Positions 42,062 to 51,329 of a DNA stretch of 64,000 bases are shown here, piece after piece; the stretch's first letter is position 1; every line of letters begins with the position of its first letter. Source of the stretch: an uncultured Phycisphaerales bacterium (GTDB taxonomy: Bacteria > Planctomycetota > Phycisphaerae > Phycisphaerales > UBA1924); NCBI GenBank assembly GCA_937871915.1, contig CALMPG010000187.1, positions 17,203 to 81,202 of the forward strand. The letters run 5' to 3'. The notes under the pieces were generated by a model that was not told the DNA's origin, searched no databases, and saw only the letters and a list, made by a program, of their open reading frames with translations. The position numbers were made by a program, and so were the translations under genes.

Positions 42062-43540
42062 ATGAGCATCCCCCACATGACGCCCGCCGAGTTCCGACGC
42101 CTCGGCCGCCGCGCCGTGGACCTCGTGGCCGACTACCTGGAGGCCCTCGACGAGCGCCCGGTGCTCTGCCCGCTCGCCCCGGGCGAAACCGCGGCCAAGA
42201 TGCCCGTCGCCCCGCCGTCGCGCGGGGATTCGTGGGACGCGATCTTCAACGACCTCGACCGCGTCGTCCTTCCCGGCCTCACCCACTGGCAGTCCCCCAA
42301 CTTCTTCGCCTACTTCCCCGCCAATGGCTCCTTCCCCGCCATCATCGGCGACATCATCTCCACCGGCCTCGGCGTGCAGGGCATGCTCTGGGCCACCAGC
42401 CCCGCGTGCACGGAAATGGAAACCCGTGTCCTCGACTGGCTCGCCGCCATGCTCGGGCTTCCGGATTCGTTCCTCTCCACATCCACCGGCGGCGGGGTCA
42501 TCCACTCCACGGCCAGCGAGGCCGTCCTGACGGCCCTCGTGGTCGCCCGCCATCGCGACGGTGCGGATGCCCGGAAGCGCCCACCGCGCCACGCCATGAT
42601 CTACGCCTCCACCCAGGCCCACTCCTCGGTCATCAAGGCCGCCATGATCGCCGGCCTCGCATCCTCCCTCGACGACCGCACCCACGTCCGCCTCATCGAC
42701 ACCGACGCGAACTACGCCATGCGATCCGACCTCCTCGGCGCGGCCATGGCCGAGGACGCCGCCGCCGGGCGCGTCCCCCTGTTCGTGTGCGCCACCATCG
42801 GCACCACCGGCTCTACGGCCGTCGATCCCGTGGAGGCAACCGGGCGCGAGTGCGCCCGGCACGGGGCATGGCTGCACGTGGACGCCGCCTTCTCGGGCGC
42901 GGCCCTGCTCTGCGAGGAGTTCCGCTGGATGTCGCGCGGCCTCGACCTCGCCGACTCCTTCTGCTTCAACCCCCACAAATGGATGCTCACCAGTTTCGAC
43001 TGCTCCTGCTTCTGGGTCCGCGACCGCAACGCCCTCACCTCGGCTCTCTCCATCACCCCCGAATACCTGCGAAACGCCGCGACCCAGAGCGGCAAGGTCA
43101 TCGACTACCGCGACTGGCAGATCCCCCTCGGCCGCCGCTTCCGCGCCCTGAAACTCTGGATGGTTATCCGCCACTACGGCGTCGAGGGACTGCGTGCGTA
43201 CATCCGCGAGCACGTGCGCCTCGGCGCGCTCTTCGAGGAGCTGCTCAAGGGCGACGAGCGCTTCGAGATCGTCGCCCCGAGAACGGTGAGCCTCGTCTGC
43301 TTCCGCCTCCGCCCCCGCCCCGGGGAGTCCCCGAATCTGACCGACGCGCGAAACCGCAGGCTCATGGAAGCGGTAAACACGTCCGGGAAGGTGTACCTCA
43401 CGCACACCGTGCTGCCGGCGATCGGTGGCGATGCCGCGACGGCTGCAAGGTTCGTGCTCAGACTCGCCGTCGGCGGGGCCCAGACGCTCGAGTCCCACGT
43501 CCGCGCCGCGTTTCTCCTGCTCAGCACGCGTGCGGAATGA
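42062..43540 (+). CDS. pyridoxal-dependent group II amino-acid decarboxylase (aromatic-type)
   Basis: A 492-residue PLP enzyme of the aromatic-L-amino-acid/tyrosine decarboxylase family. The N terminus has the PFFAYFPANGSFPAIIGDIIS-like region near 80, TSPACTEMETRVLDWLAAMLG near 108, HVDAAFSGAALL near 280 with the PLP Asp, and the Schiff-base Lys in SFCFNPHKWMLT near 307. The product would be an aromatic amine. The ATG at 42062 (MSIPHMTPAEF) is the second start in the frame. It is convergent with the downstream permease gene. Confidence 0.92.
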   Translation: MSIPHMTPAEFRRLGRRAVDLVADYLEALDERPVLCPLAPGETAAKMPVAPPSRGDSWDAIFNDLDRVVLPGLTHWQSPNFFAYFPANGSFPAIIGDIISTGLGVQGMLWATSPACTEMETRVLDWLAAMLGLPDSFLSTSTGGGVIHSTASEAVLTALVVARHRDGADARKRPPRHAMIYASTQAHSSVIKAAMIAGLASSLDDRTHVRLIDTDANYAMRSDLLGAAMAEDAAAGRVPLFVCATIGTTGSTAVDPVEATGRECARHGAWLHVDAAFSGAALLCEEFRWMSRGLDLADSFCFNPHKWMLTSFDCSCFWVRDRNALTSALSITPEYLRNAATQSGKVIDYRDWQIPLGRRFRALKLWMVIRHYGVEGLRAYIREHVRLGALFEELLKGDERFEIVAPRTVSLVCFRLRPRPGESPNLTDARNRRLMEAVNTSGKVYLTHTVLPAIGGDAATAARFVLRLAVGGAQTLESHVRAAFLLLSTRAE

Positions 43541-43675
43541 AGTGAGCAAACGGGCGAAGATCCGCGAGCCCGAATCGTTCGTATCAGCACGGTCGAAACG
43601 CGACGGGCATCCAAGGGGATGCCGGGGGGGCGAGGCCGCATCCGACCTCCAAACCGACCACCTTTTTTCCTCGGT

Positions 43676-43703
43676 CACCGGCTCGCCTGACGGCGAGCCG
43701 GTG
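43676..43703. terminator. convergent intergenic hairpin
   Basis: A perfect 12-bp stem (43676-43687 with 43692-43703, loop TGAC) lies between the convergent decarboxylase and permease genes. Neither strand has a U-rich tail directly after it, so termination would need other factors; the structure itself is clear. Confidence 0.45.
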
Positions 43704-43718
43704 GCATTTCCGCCCCGC

Positions 43719-45485
43719 TCACACCCGGAAGATCGACCCCATCTTCTTGCCCAGCAATATCGACGCCCCCACCAGCGTCACCGCCAGCAGCATCATCCCC
43801 CACACCCCCATCGCGCTGGCGATGAACGGCCCGTCCGCCAGCCGGTTCGCGAACGACAGAATCGCCTTGGTGATGGGAAACTGGCTCTGCTGCTGCGCCA
43901 TCAGCAGCGGCTCGCTCACCGCCAGCATCGCGAACGAGAACGCCAGCAGGCACCCGGCCACGATGTTCGCCGTGATGAGCGGCAGGATCACCTTCCGCAC
44001 GGCCACGAACCGCGTCGCCCCCAGGTTCATCGCCGCCTCTTCCAGCTCGCCGCTGGTCTGCTCCAGTCCGCTCACCGCCGCCCGCACGATGTACGGCATG
44101 CGCCGAACGCCGTACGAGATCGCGATCAGAATCAACGGCGCCGGCGCGTTGCCCAGGATGCTGATGAACGACAGCGGGTTCCCCTCCCCGAAGGGCCACT
44201 TGAGCGACATCGCCACATACCCGAACGCCACCACGATCCCCGGAACCGCCAGCGGCAGCATGCACATCGCGTCCAGCACGTGCCGACCCTTGATCGGCGT
44301 CCGCACGATCACGTACGCCGCCAGCAGCCCGAACACCGCCGCCATCACCACCGCCGCGCCCGAGAGTTGCAGCGAGTTCACGATCGACGCGAACGCGTCC
44401 GGATGGCTCAGCGCCTCCTGGAAGTTGTGCAGCGTGAACGAGCGCGGCAGCACGCTCTGGTACCACTGCCCCGGCGACGACAGCGCCGTCATCACCACCC
44501 CGAAGTGCGGCAGCAACGCGCACGCCGTCACCAGGATGAACAGCCCCGTCGCCCCCCACGCCCTCAACCCCGTCAGGCGCGTCTCCGTCGCCGCCCGCGA
44601 CGCCTTCGAGTACATCGCGTACGCCTTCCCGGCGAGGAAGTACTTGCCAAGCGCGTACAGCCCCACGGCCATCACCAGCATGATGATCACCAGCGCGTAC
44701 GGCTCCGGGCTCGCCTCCACCTCCTTGAGCTTGTTGAACACCTGCACCGACATCACCCGCGAGTAGTCAAAGATCACCGGCGTCCCCAGCTCGGTGAGCT
44801 CCCAGATGAACACGATCGTCGCCCCCGCGAACACCCCCGGCCGGATCAGCGGCAGCGTGATCGTGAAGAGCTTCTTCCACGGCCCGCACCCCAGGTTGTC
44901 CGCCGCCTCTTCCAGGGCCGGGTCAAGGTTCGCCAGCGCGGCCGCGGCGTTCAGGTAGATGATCGGATACAGGTGCAGCGCATCCACGATCACGCACCCC
45001 CAGAACTTCCCATGACCCAGAAAATCGATCATCCCGATGCCCACATGCCCCAGCACCGCGTTGATCGCCCCCTCGCGACCCAGCAGCGCCGACATCCCGA
45101 TCGCCCCCACAAACGGCGGCAGAATCAGCGGCACCAATACGAGCGCATTGAACACGCCCTTGAGCGGGTAGATGTACTTGGCCGAGAGAATCGCCAGCGG
45201 CACGGCCACCAGAATGCACAGCGTCGTCGTCGTGCACGCCATCTTCACCGAGTTGAACAGGCACTCCCGGATGCCCGGATCGGAGAGCGCGATCGAGACG
45301 TGCTTGAGCGTGAAGTGCGAGGCCCCGTCCGCGCCCTTCTCGAACATCGCCCCGCTCACGGTCAGGATGATCGGATAGATCAGCACCGCCCCGAGAACGA
45401 GCATCAGCACCGACCACAACGCGTACGCGGAGGTCAGCCGCGCCAGACGCCGAAGCAGTGGGGGGTGGGGATGGCCCGAATCCAT
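43719..45485 (-). CDS. ABC transporter permease of the FbpB type (two fused domains)
   Basis: A 588-residue inner-membrane protein of about 12 helices: two permease modules, each with an EAA loop, AALANLDPALEEAADNLGCG near 190 and SGELEEAAMNLGATRFVAVRK near 480. This duplicated layout is typical of ferric-iron (FbpB/AfuB) and some thiamine permeases. The periplasmic binding protein and ATPase usually encoded alongside are missing here. The ATG at 45485 (MDSGHPHPP) fits the first helix; the frame runs to 45557. Substrate likely iron(III), by family only. Confidence 0.88.
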   Translation of the reverse strand: MDSGHPHPPLLRRLARLTSAYALWSVLMLVLGAVLIYPIILTVSGAMFEKGADGASHFTLKHVSIALSDPGIRECLFNSVKMACTTTTLCILVAVPLAILSAKYIYPLKGVFNALVLVPLILPPFVGAIGMSALLGREGAINAVLGHVGIGMIDFLGHGKFWGCVIVDALHLYPIIYLNAAAALANLDPALEEAADNLGCGPWKKLFTITLPLIRPGVFAGATIVFIWELTELGTPVIFDYSRVMSVQVFNKLKEVEASPEPYALVIIMLVMAVGLYALGKYFLAGKAYAMYSKASRAATETRLTGLRAWGATGLFILVTACALLPHFGVVMTALSSPGQWYQSVLPRSFTLHNFQEALSHPDAFASIVNSLQLSGAAVVMAAVFGLLAAYVIVRTPIKGRHVLDAMCMLPLAVPGIVVAFGYVAMSLKWPFGEGNPLSFISILGNAPAPLILIAISYGVRRMPYIVRAAVSGLEQTSGELEEAAMNLGATRFVAVRKVILPLITANIVAGCLLAFSFAMLAVSEPLLMAQQQSQFPITKAILSFANRLADGPFIASAMGVWGMMLLAVTLVGASILLGKKMGSIFRV

Positions 45486-45594
45486 GTGGGCCGAGTGTAT
45501 CGGGCAGCGGGGGGCGCTGGCGGTTTGTTCGCCAGTGGCGGTCCCCCGGAACACCACCCGGCCAACGAGCCAACGAAGACGATGATCGAACCGC

Positions 45595-46848
45595 TCACTC
45601 CGGCGGTCGCAACTCCCCCGGCCCCAGCGTCACGATCGTCACCGGCCCCATCTCCCGGCGCGCCAGATAGTCGTTCACCTGATCCAGCGTGATCGCCGCG
45701 TACTGGGCCTCGATCTCGTCGAGCGTCCGCCCCCGCCCCAGCCGGTGCATGTCCCCCGCAAGCCCCGACGCCCGCGCCCCGGTGCTCTCGCCCGAGAACA
45801 CCAGGCTCGATCGGATGCCCACCATCGCCCGCTGGAACTCCTCCGGCGTCACCCTCCCCGCCGGCGTCGATACCCGCCGCAACTCGCCCACGAGCACATC
45901 CAGCGACTCCTGGGCCCGCTCCGGCGTCGTGCCGACGTACGCCAGACACCGCCCATAGTCCCGATCCGCCGCGTACGACTCGCTCACGGAATAGCACAGC
46001 CCCCGCTTCTCCCGCACCTCGGTGAACAGCCGCGCCCCCATCCCGCCCGAGAGCGTCGAGGCCACGAACCGCTCGAGCTTGGAATCCGGGCTCGGCTCCG
46101 CCGGCGCGTCGTGCATGAGCACGATCTGCACCTGCGACGACTTGTCCGCCAGATGGTGGTACGTCCCGCGCGTCGGCGACGGCGCCGCCACGACCGGGGC
46201 CGCCTCCCCCGCCCACCCGTGCAGCAGCGCATCCAGGCGCTTGGTGATCAGGTCCGGCCCGCCCGCCGATTCCAGGTCCCCCGCGATCGCCACGATCGAG
46301 CCCCGCGGCCGCGCCCGCTCGGCCCAATACCCCGCAAGGTCCTCGCGCGTCGCCCCCGTCAAGCCCTCCACGGTCCCCAGCCCGCTGCGATTGAGCGGCG
46401 GCGGGTTGTGCCGCTCCCGAAGCGTGAGCACCGCCCGCTCCTGCGGATCGTCCTTCAGACCGTCGAGCGACTGCAGCGCCAGATCGCGCGACGCCTCGAT
46501 GGCCTCCTCCTCCAGCCGCGGCCGGCGCACCATCTCCACGATCAGCGGCAGCGCCTCCAGAATCCGCGACCCCAGCAGCGTCGCGCTCACCCGCATGTGC
46601 AGCGTCGAAACGTCCGCCCCGCGCGACACGCCCAGGATGTCGAACGCATCCGCCTGCTGGCGCGACGAGAGGTCCCCCGCCCCGCGAAGCAGCAACTCCG
46701 ACCACAGCGTGCCCAGCCCCTGCCGATTCTCGGGGTCGGCCGCGGTCCCCGCGGGAAGCAGCCACGTGATCCCCGCCGACCGAACGCCGGACATCGGCTC
46801 CATGAGCAGCGGCATGCCGCAGGCGAGCGTGCGGGTGGTGATGGACAA
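45595..46848 (-). CDS. M16-family (pitrilysin-like) protein, probably inactive
   Basis: A 417-residue protein with both halves of the M16 fold: an N-terminal domain (MEPMSGVRSAGITWLLPAGTAADP) and a C-terminal one (RFVASTLSGGMGARLFTEVREKRGLCYSVSESY near 245, the partner-domain signature). At the place of the zinc motif HxxEH the sequence is QGLGTLWSELLLRGA, so both His and the catalytic Glu are gone. It may be the non-catalytic partner of an M16 heterodimer, as in processing-peptidase alpha; the partner is not in the window. The ATG is at 46848. Confidence 0.85.
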   Translation of the reverse strand: MSITTRTLACGMPLLMEPMSGVRSAGITWLLPAGTAADPENRQGLGTLWSELLLRGAGDLSSRQQADAFDILGVSRGADVSTLHMRVSATLLGSRILEALPLIVEMVRRPRLEEEAIEASRDLALQSLDGLKDDPQERAVLTLRERHNPPPLNRSGLGTVEGLTGATREDLAGYWAERARPRGSIVAIAGDLESAGGPDLITKRLDALLHGWAGEAAPVVAAPSPTRGTYHHLADKSSQVQIVLMHDAPAEPSPDSKLERFVASTLSGGMGARLFTEVREKRGLCYSVSESYAADRDYGRCLAYVGTTPERAQESLDVLVGELRRVSTPAGRVTPEEFQRAMVGIRSSLVFSGESTGARASGLAGDMHRLGRGRTLDEIEAQYAAITLDQVNDYLARREMGPVTIVTLGPGELRPPE

Positions 46849-46886
46849 CGAGCGGGCTCCGGAGAGAGAGGAGGAGCGAAGAACTG

Positions 46887-47201
46887 TCAGCGCGACGCTC
46901 CCGGCTTGGCCGGGCTTCCAGAGGCGGCCACGTCGGCGTCCTCGACAACCGAGTTGCGGTCGAGATTCAGGTACACGATCTCCCCGTCCACCTTGCGCAG
47001 TTGCAGGCGATCAATCCACAGCTTGTCGTCCTTCCCGTGCGCGTACCAGGACCCGGTCTTCTGCTGGCCGAACGCGAGGATCACCCCCTCGACGGTCGTG
47101 GTGATAACGCCCTGCAAGCGCGGCGTCTGCTGCACCACGCGCACGCGCCGGCCGATGTCGTATCGCGAGAAATGGGTGGAGGGAGATTGCAAAGAGGTCA
47201 T
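46887..47201 (-). CDS. small conserved-type hypothetical protein
   Basis: A 104-residue cytosolic protein that I do not recognise. The core (residues 12-75) is predicted beta-rich, with DIGRRVRVVQQTPRLQG, GVILAFGQQKTGSW and KLWIDRLQLRKVDGEIVYLN. It lies 38 bases upstream of the M16 gene on the same strand and may be co-transcribed with it. A Gly/Ser/Ala tail follows. The ATG at 47201 is the only sensible start. Confidence 0.65.
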   Translation of the reverse strand: MTSLQSPSTHFSRYDIGRRVRVVQQTPRLQGVITTTVEGVILAFGQQKTGSWYAHGKDDKLWIDRLQLRKVDGEIVYLNLDRNSVVEDADVAASGSPAKPGASR

Positions 47202-47276
47202 GGGGCGGATGGTAGGAGTCCAGTCCGCTCGATTGCGGCCGCCCCGGGCCGCGCCGGCGCACCGGGCCTTCCGGAC

Positions 47277-50096
47277 TCAGCATCCGCCAAACCACGCGTT
47301 GAGGAAGTCGAAGATGTCCTGAACGGCCAGGCCCCCGCCGTTGAAGTCCGCTCCGGGAAGCGCCGCGAACCAGGCATTGAGAAAGTCGAAGATGTCATCG
47401 ACGGTCAGCACGCCGTTCTGGTTGAAATCCGCCGAGCAGCACGGCGCGAGCCGGTTGCCCGGGGCGTTGCACGCCGCCCCGATCCCGACAAACCGCGTGA
47501 ACGGCCCCGTGCACGCGCCCGCGCCCCGCACGTCACACACCACGCCGATGCAGCACGCCCCGGTCGGCTGCGGGCACGTGTTCGGGTTGCACGTCGATCC
47601 AAACGCCCCCGGCGTGCCCCCGCACGCCGCGCCCGCCACGAACGTGCACGTCCCGTCCGTCGCACAGCACGCCACGCTCGGCTGCGGGCACGCGTTGGGA
47701 GAGCACGATGAACCGAACACCCCCGGCGCGCCCCCGCACGCCGCGGCCGTCACAAACGTGCACGCCCCGTCCGGCGCGCAGCACGCCACGCTCGGCTGCG
47801 GGCAGGTGTTGGGCGAGCAGGCCGTCCCCAGCCCCTGGAACACGCCCGCGCACGAGGGCTGGTCGGTGAGGGCGCACGATCCGCTGGCCGCGCAGCACGC
47901 GCCGGTGGTCACCGTGCCCGTCACCGTGAAGACCTGCGTGCCCGTGCCCGAAGCCCCGGCGCCGTCTGAGTTGCTGATGGTGATGTCGCGGTCGCCCGGC
48001 GCGGCGCCCGGTGCGATGACAAAGGAGAGGCCGGTGATGTTTGTTCCCAGCGCGTTGGGCACCGGCGTGCCGATCACGGCGACGCCCGTCCCCGACACCG
48101 CCACCTGCGAGGCGCTCGCCACGCCCTTGAAGTTCGACCCCACGATGGTGACCGGAATCGTCACGCCCTGCGACGACGAGGACGGACTCGCGCCCGTGAT
48201 CGTCGTCGTCGCCCCGAACACCACCACCTGGATCGTGTCCGCCGCCGCCGACCCGAACGAGTCGGTGACGCGGAGCGTCACGTTGAACGTCCCGTTCGAT
48301 CGATACGTGAACTGCGGCTGGGTTTGCCCATTGGTCTCGTACGTGCCGTTGCCGTCGAGGTCCCACGCGAAGCCCCCGTTGGAAAGCGTGGCCCCCGGCT
48401 CGGTCGCGTACGAGTTGTGGTTGCCGATGAACTGGCAGACCGTGTCCGCCCGCACCCGCTTGCGCTGCAGCCCCGCGATCACGAACGGCGGGGCCTTGCT
48501 CGTGCCCACGCGGATCGTCAGGTCGTAGGTCTGCACCACCTGGTTCGAGGACGACGCGCCGCCCGCGTCCTGCACCCTGACGTAGTACGTCCCAGCCCCC
48601 AGCGACGCCACCACCGACTCGGTCACGCCCAGCGTGCTCGAGTTCGCCGAGTTCAGGATGGTCGTCCCGTTCGACGCCCGCAACTCCAGGGCCAGATTCC
48701 CCGCGTTCTGCGCGTTGATCACGCCCGTCGTCCCCGAGCACGACGACGACTGCGCCCCCTGGCACCACGTCGGATCGCTCGTCCCGCCCGAGCACGTCGT
48801 CGGCAGCGTCGGCCCCACGCACGCCGTCCCGCTGCACGTCCCCCCGATCGTCCACGCCGCCGTGCAGTTCACCTGCGTCGTCACCGCGCACGCCCCGACG
48901 GCGCAGCACGAGCCCACCGGCGCATACCCCGTCGGCGCGGCCGAGATCGTCACGCTCTGCGTCGAGTCCAGCGTGAACGTGTACCAATCCTCCTCGGTGA
49001 GAATCGTCACCGGCTGCGTGGGAACGACCACCGTGTTCCCGTTCACCCCCAGATCGCGCTCGATGACCGACCGAACCGCCGGCGTGGTCAGGTTGCCGTA
49101 GTTCTTCGCCGTCGCCGACGAGTGGTTCCCCGCCCCGCTCGCGTTCCGGTCGCCGTAGTGGCGGATCGCCCCCCGGATCTCGTCCGGCGAGAGCAGGCTC
49201 ACCACCGTGTGGATCTGCGGCTCCATCAGCTTCGTCTGGTTGCACGGCACCGTGTGGAAGTACCCCAGCCCGTGCCCGTGCTCGTGCCCGATGGTGTTGC
49301 GAAAATACAGGAAGTTGCCCGAGGTCGTGTTGTTGAAGTACGCCCCCGTGAAGTAGTTCGTGTTGATCGTCATGTCCCCGCCGCTGCACGCGGCGACGGG
49401 GCTGTTGGGCAACGCGTTGTACGCCAGCGGCCCCGACGGGATCGCCGCGCTCCCGCCGAAGCCCCACCCGCCGATGCGGATGTCCCCGCGCGTCGTCGGG
49501 TGCGTCGGGTCCAGGTCCAGCGGCGCCGCGTGGTCCTCAACCTCCAGATACGCCAGCCCCCCCACCGAGCGCCACGCCGCCAGCGCCGACCGCACGAACT
49601 CCCGCCCGCGATCCAGAAACGTGAACGTCCCCGTCAGCCGGGCGCCAAGATCGTTCGGCCCCGTCAGATACCCCGAGCACGTGTGCCCCCACGTCGTCCC
49701 GTCGTCCGGAAACGAATACGTGAGCACCGCCGGACGCGACGTGTTCCCGTCCCCGATCTGCCCCGCCCCCAGCCAGCTCTTCGTGTCGGCGATAAACCGC
49801 GGCCCAAACCCGCCCTGGGCCCCCGGCGGCATGAGCATCGTCTGCGCGATCATCTCGTCGAGCTGCGCGCCCGTCAGGTTCCCGGGATAGCACGCCGTCG
49901 AGAGTTGCATCCGCGCCAGCAGGCGCAGCCGCGCCGGCGCAGGCTCCGGATCACGGGCCGCGGCCCGGTCGATCGCCGCCATCAGGGGAGACTCCGCGGG
50001 GGCATCGTCGGCCGCGACCGGAAGCGCGCAAAGCCCCAGCGGCGACATCACCACCAGAGCCCGAACACACATGTTTGCGCACCGCCGCGAACGCAT
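47277..50096 (-). CDS. secreted matrixin-like metalloprotease with PKD-like, Cys-rich repeat and dockerin-like domains
   Basis: A 939-residue exported protein. A signal peptide (about 1-30) precedes a metalloprotease domain with HEHGHGLGYFH near 266, i.e. HExxHxxGxxH as in matrixins and M10/M12-type enzymes. Two groups of Cys follow, then a PKD-like domain (FAWDLDGNGTYETNG ... FTYRSNGTFNVTLRV, about 575-630), an IPT/TIG-like domain (TITGASPSSSSQGVTIPVTIVG near 640), three 38-residue Cys-rich repeats (about 733-846) and the tail DFNQNGVLTVDDIFDFL / DFNGGGLAVQDIFDFL ending NAWFGGC. The ATG at 50096 follows AAAGGA by 12 bases; the frame opens at 50366. Likely cell-surface polymer or protein degradation. 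Confidence 0.88.
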   Translation of the reverse strand: MRSRRCANMCVRALVVMSPLGLCALPVAADDAPAESPLMAAIDRAAARDPEPAPARLRLLARMQLSTACYPGNLTGAQLDEMIAQTMLMPPGAQGGFGPRFIADTKSWLGAGQIGDGNTSRPAVLTYSFPDDGTTWGHTCSGYLTGPNDLGARLTGTFTFLDRGREFVRSALAAWRSVGGLAYLEVEDHAAPLDLDPTHPTTRGDIRIGGWGFGGSAAIPSGPLAYNALPNSPVAACSGGDMTINTNYFTGAYFNNTTSGNFLYFRNTIGHEHGHGLGYFHTVPCNQTKLMEPQIHTVVSLLSPDEIRGAIRHYGDRNASGAGNHSSATAKNYGNLTTPAVRSVIERDLGVNGNTVVVPTQPVTILTEEDWYTFTLDSTQSVTISAAPTGYAPVGSCCAVGACAVTTQVNCTAAWTIGGTCSGTACVGPTLPTTCSGGTSDPTWCQGAQSSSCSGTTGVINAQNAGNLALELRASNGTTILNSANSSTLGVTESVVASLGAGTYYVRVQDAGGASSSNQVVQTYDLTIRVGTSKAPPFVIAGLQRKRVRADTVCQFIGNHNSYATEPGATLSNGGFAWDLDGNGTYETNGQTQPQFTYRSNGTFNVTLRVTDSFGSAAADTIQVVVFGATTTITGASPSSSSQGVTIPVTIVGSNFKGVASASQVAVSGTGVAVIGTPVPNALGTNITGLSFVIAPGAAPGDRDITISNSDGAGASGTGTQVFTVTGTVTTGACCAASGSCALTDQPSCAGVFQGLGTACSPNTCPQPSVACCAPDGACTFVTAAACGGAPGVFGSSCSPNACPQPSVACCATDGTCTFVAGAACGGTPGAFGSTCNPNTCPQPTGACCIGVVCDVRGAGACTGPFTRFVGIGAACNAPGNRLAPCCSADFNQNGVLTVDDIFDFLNAWFAALPGADFNGGGLAVQDIFDFLNAWFGGC
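47559..47900 (-). repeat. three tandem 114-bp repeats coding for a Cys-rich 38-residue unit
   Basis: Units at 47900-47787, 47786-47673 and 47672-47559, each 38 codons, share CC at positions 2-3 and CSPN-CPQP at the end; the last two are nearly identical in DNA. A fourth, diverged copy follows. This is a coding repeat in the metalloprotease gene, not a CRISPR. The high identity between units 2 and 3 suggests recent duplication. Confidence 0.85.
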
Positions 50097-50423
50097 GATG
50101 ACGAATCGTCCTTTCGAGTTCCGACGCGGCCCAGGATCGCCGGTCGGCACATGAGCATGCCCGCTGGGATGCGGATTGCCAGTCAGAAATCGGCTGGCAA
50201 ACCGGAGAAGACCGCGTCCGCCCCGCGAGATTGCGCAATATCCCCGGTCTCGCAGACTATTCGCTCCGGATCGTCGAATGTTCCCCCCGAACCGGGGCCG
50301 CTCCATTCCAGACGCCCGGCCCATGATCCCGTTGGCCCGCGCGAAAAAACACCCCGCCAGGGACACATGGAACCCTCAGGCGGGGCGGTGTGGATGGGCT
50401 TATCGGACGGTCGCAGGCCGGTT
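50097..50423. other. 327-base gap between two dockerin-tailed secreted genes
   Basis: Both flanking genes are on the minus strand. The gap holds a terminator for the upstream gene at 50344-50385 and must hold the metalloprotease promoter, but no clear boxes are seen. No additional gene is visible. Confidence 0.5.
50344..50385 (-). terminator. intrinsic terminator of the secreted Cys-rich gene
   Basis: On the minus strand the stem CCCCGCC/GGCGGGG, with inner AGGG/CCCT pairing and a loop of about 10 bases, is followed by TG and six T (complement of 50344-50349). It is about 40 bases after the stop at 50424. Confidence 0.85.
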
Positions 50424-51329
50424 TCAACAACCGGCAAACCACACGTTCAGGAACGAGAAGATCGACTGCACGGTCAGCGGGCCGGAGCCGTTGCCGTCGA
50501 TGTCCGCCCCGAGGTCGCCCGCAAACCACGCGTTGAGAAACTCAAAGATGTCCTGCACGGTCAGCCCGTTGATGTGGTTGAAGTCCGCGTGGCAGCACGG
50601 CTGCACGTGATCGCCCGGCGCGTTGCAGGCCCCCGCGCTCACAAAGACCGTGCTCGCCCCCACGCAGTTCGCGCCCGTGGATACCCGGCATGTCGCGCCG
50701 ATGCAGCACACTCCCGCCGGCGGCGGTCCGCACGGATCGGGCTCGCACATGCCCCCGTCGGTCCACGCGCCCGAGCACGAGACCTCGACGGTGACCGAGC
50801 ACGCCGCGCCAACGCAGCACGAACCGGGCGGCACATTCACCGAACCGCTCCGACGCGCGAAGTTCGCCGGCGTGTTCACGGCGGTTTGCCCGGCCGCGTT
50901 CACCGACAACTGCCCGTTCGTCGGCAGCGCCCCGTACACCACCGACGCAACCGCGCCCGGCGCAAACGTCAGCGTGCCCCCGCCCACGAAGATGAACCCG
51001 GCCGGGATGACGAAGTCCGGAGCCACGCCTCCCGGCAGCGATCCGAAGTTGGCCGTCGCGATGAGAACATCGGTGTTCGCCGTGTTCCCCACCAGGTTCG
51101 ACGGGAACGTGAACGTGTGGGTCGTCGAGCCGTCGAAGCAGGTGATCGTCACGCCCGCAACAAAGTTCTGGCTGCCAAAGTCGCTGTGCAGCCGAATGAA
51201 CTGCACGCTCCCGTCGGCGCTCGAAAAGAACTCGGCGATGCTGTACAGGTGGAACGCCGCCCGAGCCGGAGCGCACACAAAGGCGGCGAGCACGAGAGCG
51301 AATACAGCCGGAAAACCAACGGCGCGCAT
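50424..51329 (-). CDS. secreted Cys-rich protein with dockerin-like tail
   Basis: A 301-residue exported protein. After a signal peptide (MRAVGFPAVFALVLAAFVCA) comes a beta-type domain of about 130 residues (FHLYSIAEFFSSADGSVQFIRLHSDFG...). Two Cys-rich units (GSCCVGAACSVTVEVSCSGAW and GVCCIGATCRVSTGANCVGAS) follow, then the tail DFNHINGLTVQDIFEFL / DIDGNGSGPLTVQSIFSFL ending NVWFAGC. The ATG at 51329 follows GAAAGGA by 6 bases. The beta domain is similar in other Planctomycetota exported proteins, but the ligand is unknown. Confidence 0.82.
   Translation of the reverse strand: MRAVGFPAVFALVLAAFVCAPARAAFHLYSIAEFFSSADGSVQFIRLHSDFGSQNFVAGVTITCFDGSTTHTFTFPSNLVGNTANTDVLIATANFGSLPGGVAPDFVIPAGFIFVGGGTLTFAPGAVASVVYGALPTNGQLSVNAAGQTAVNTPANFARRSGSVNVPPGSCCVGAACSVTVEVSCSGAWTDGGMCEPDPCGPPPAGVCCIGATCRVSTGANCVGASTVFVSAGACNAPGDHVQPCCHADFNHINGLTVQDIFEFLNAWFAGDLGADIDGNGSGPLTVQSIFSFLNVWFAGC

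Noticed and set aside
44923..45573. 216-codon minus-strand frame overlapping the permease start
   Set aside because: Frame-shifted shadow of the permease gene, with Arg/Gly-rich composition.
47559..47900. regular direct repeats that could look like a CRISPR
   Set aside because: They are 114-bp coding units of the metalloprotease in frame, without unique spacers or cas genes.
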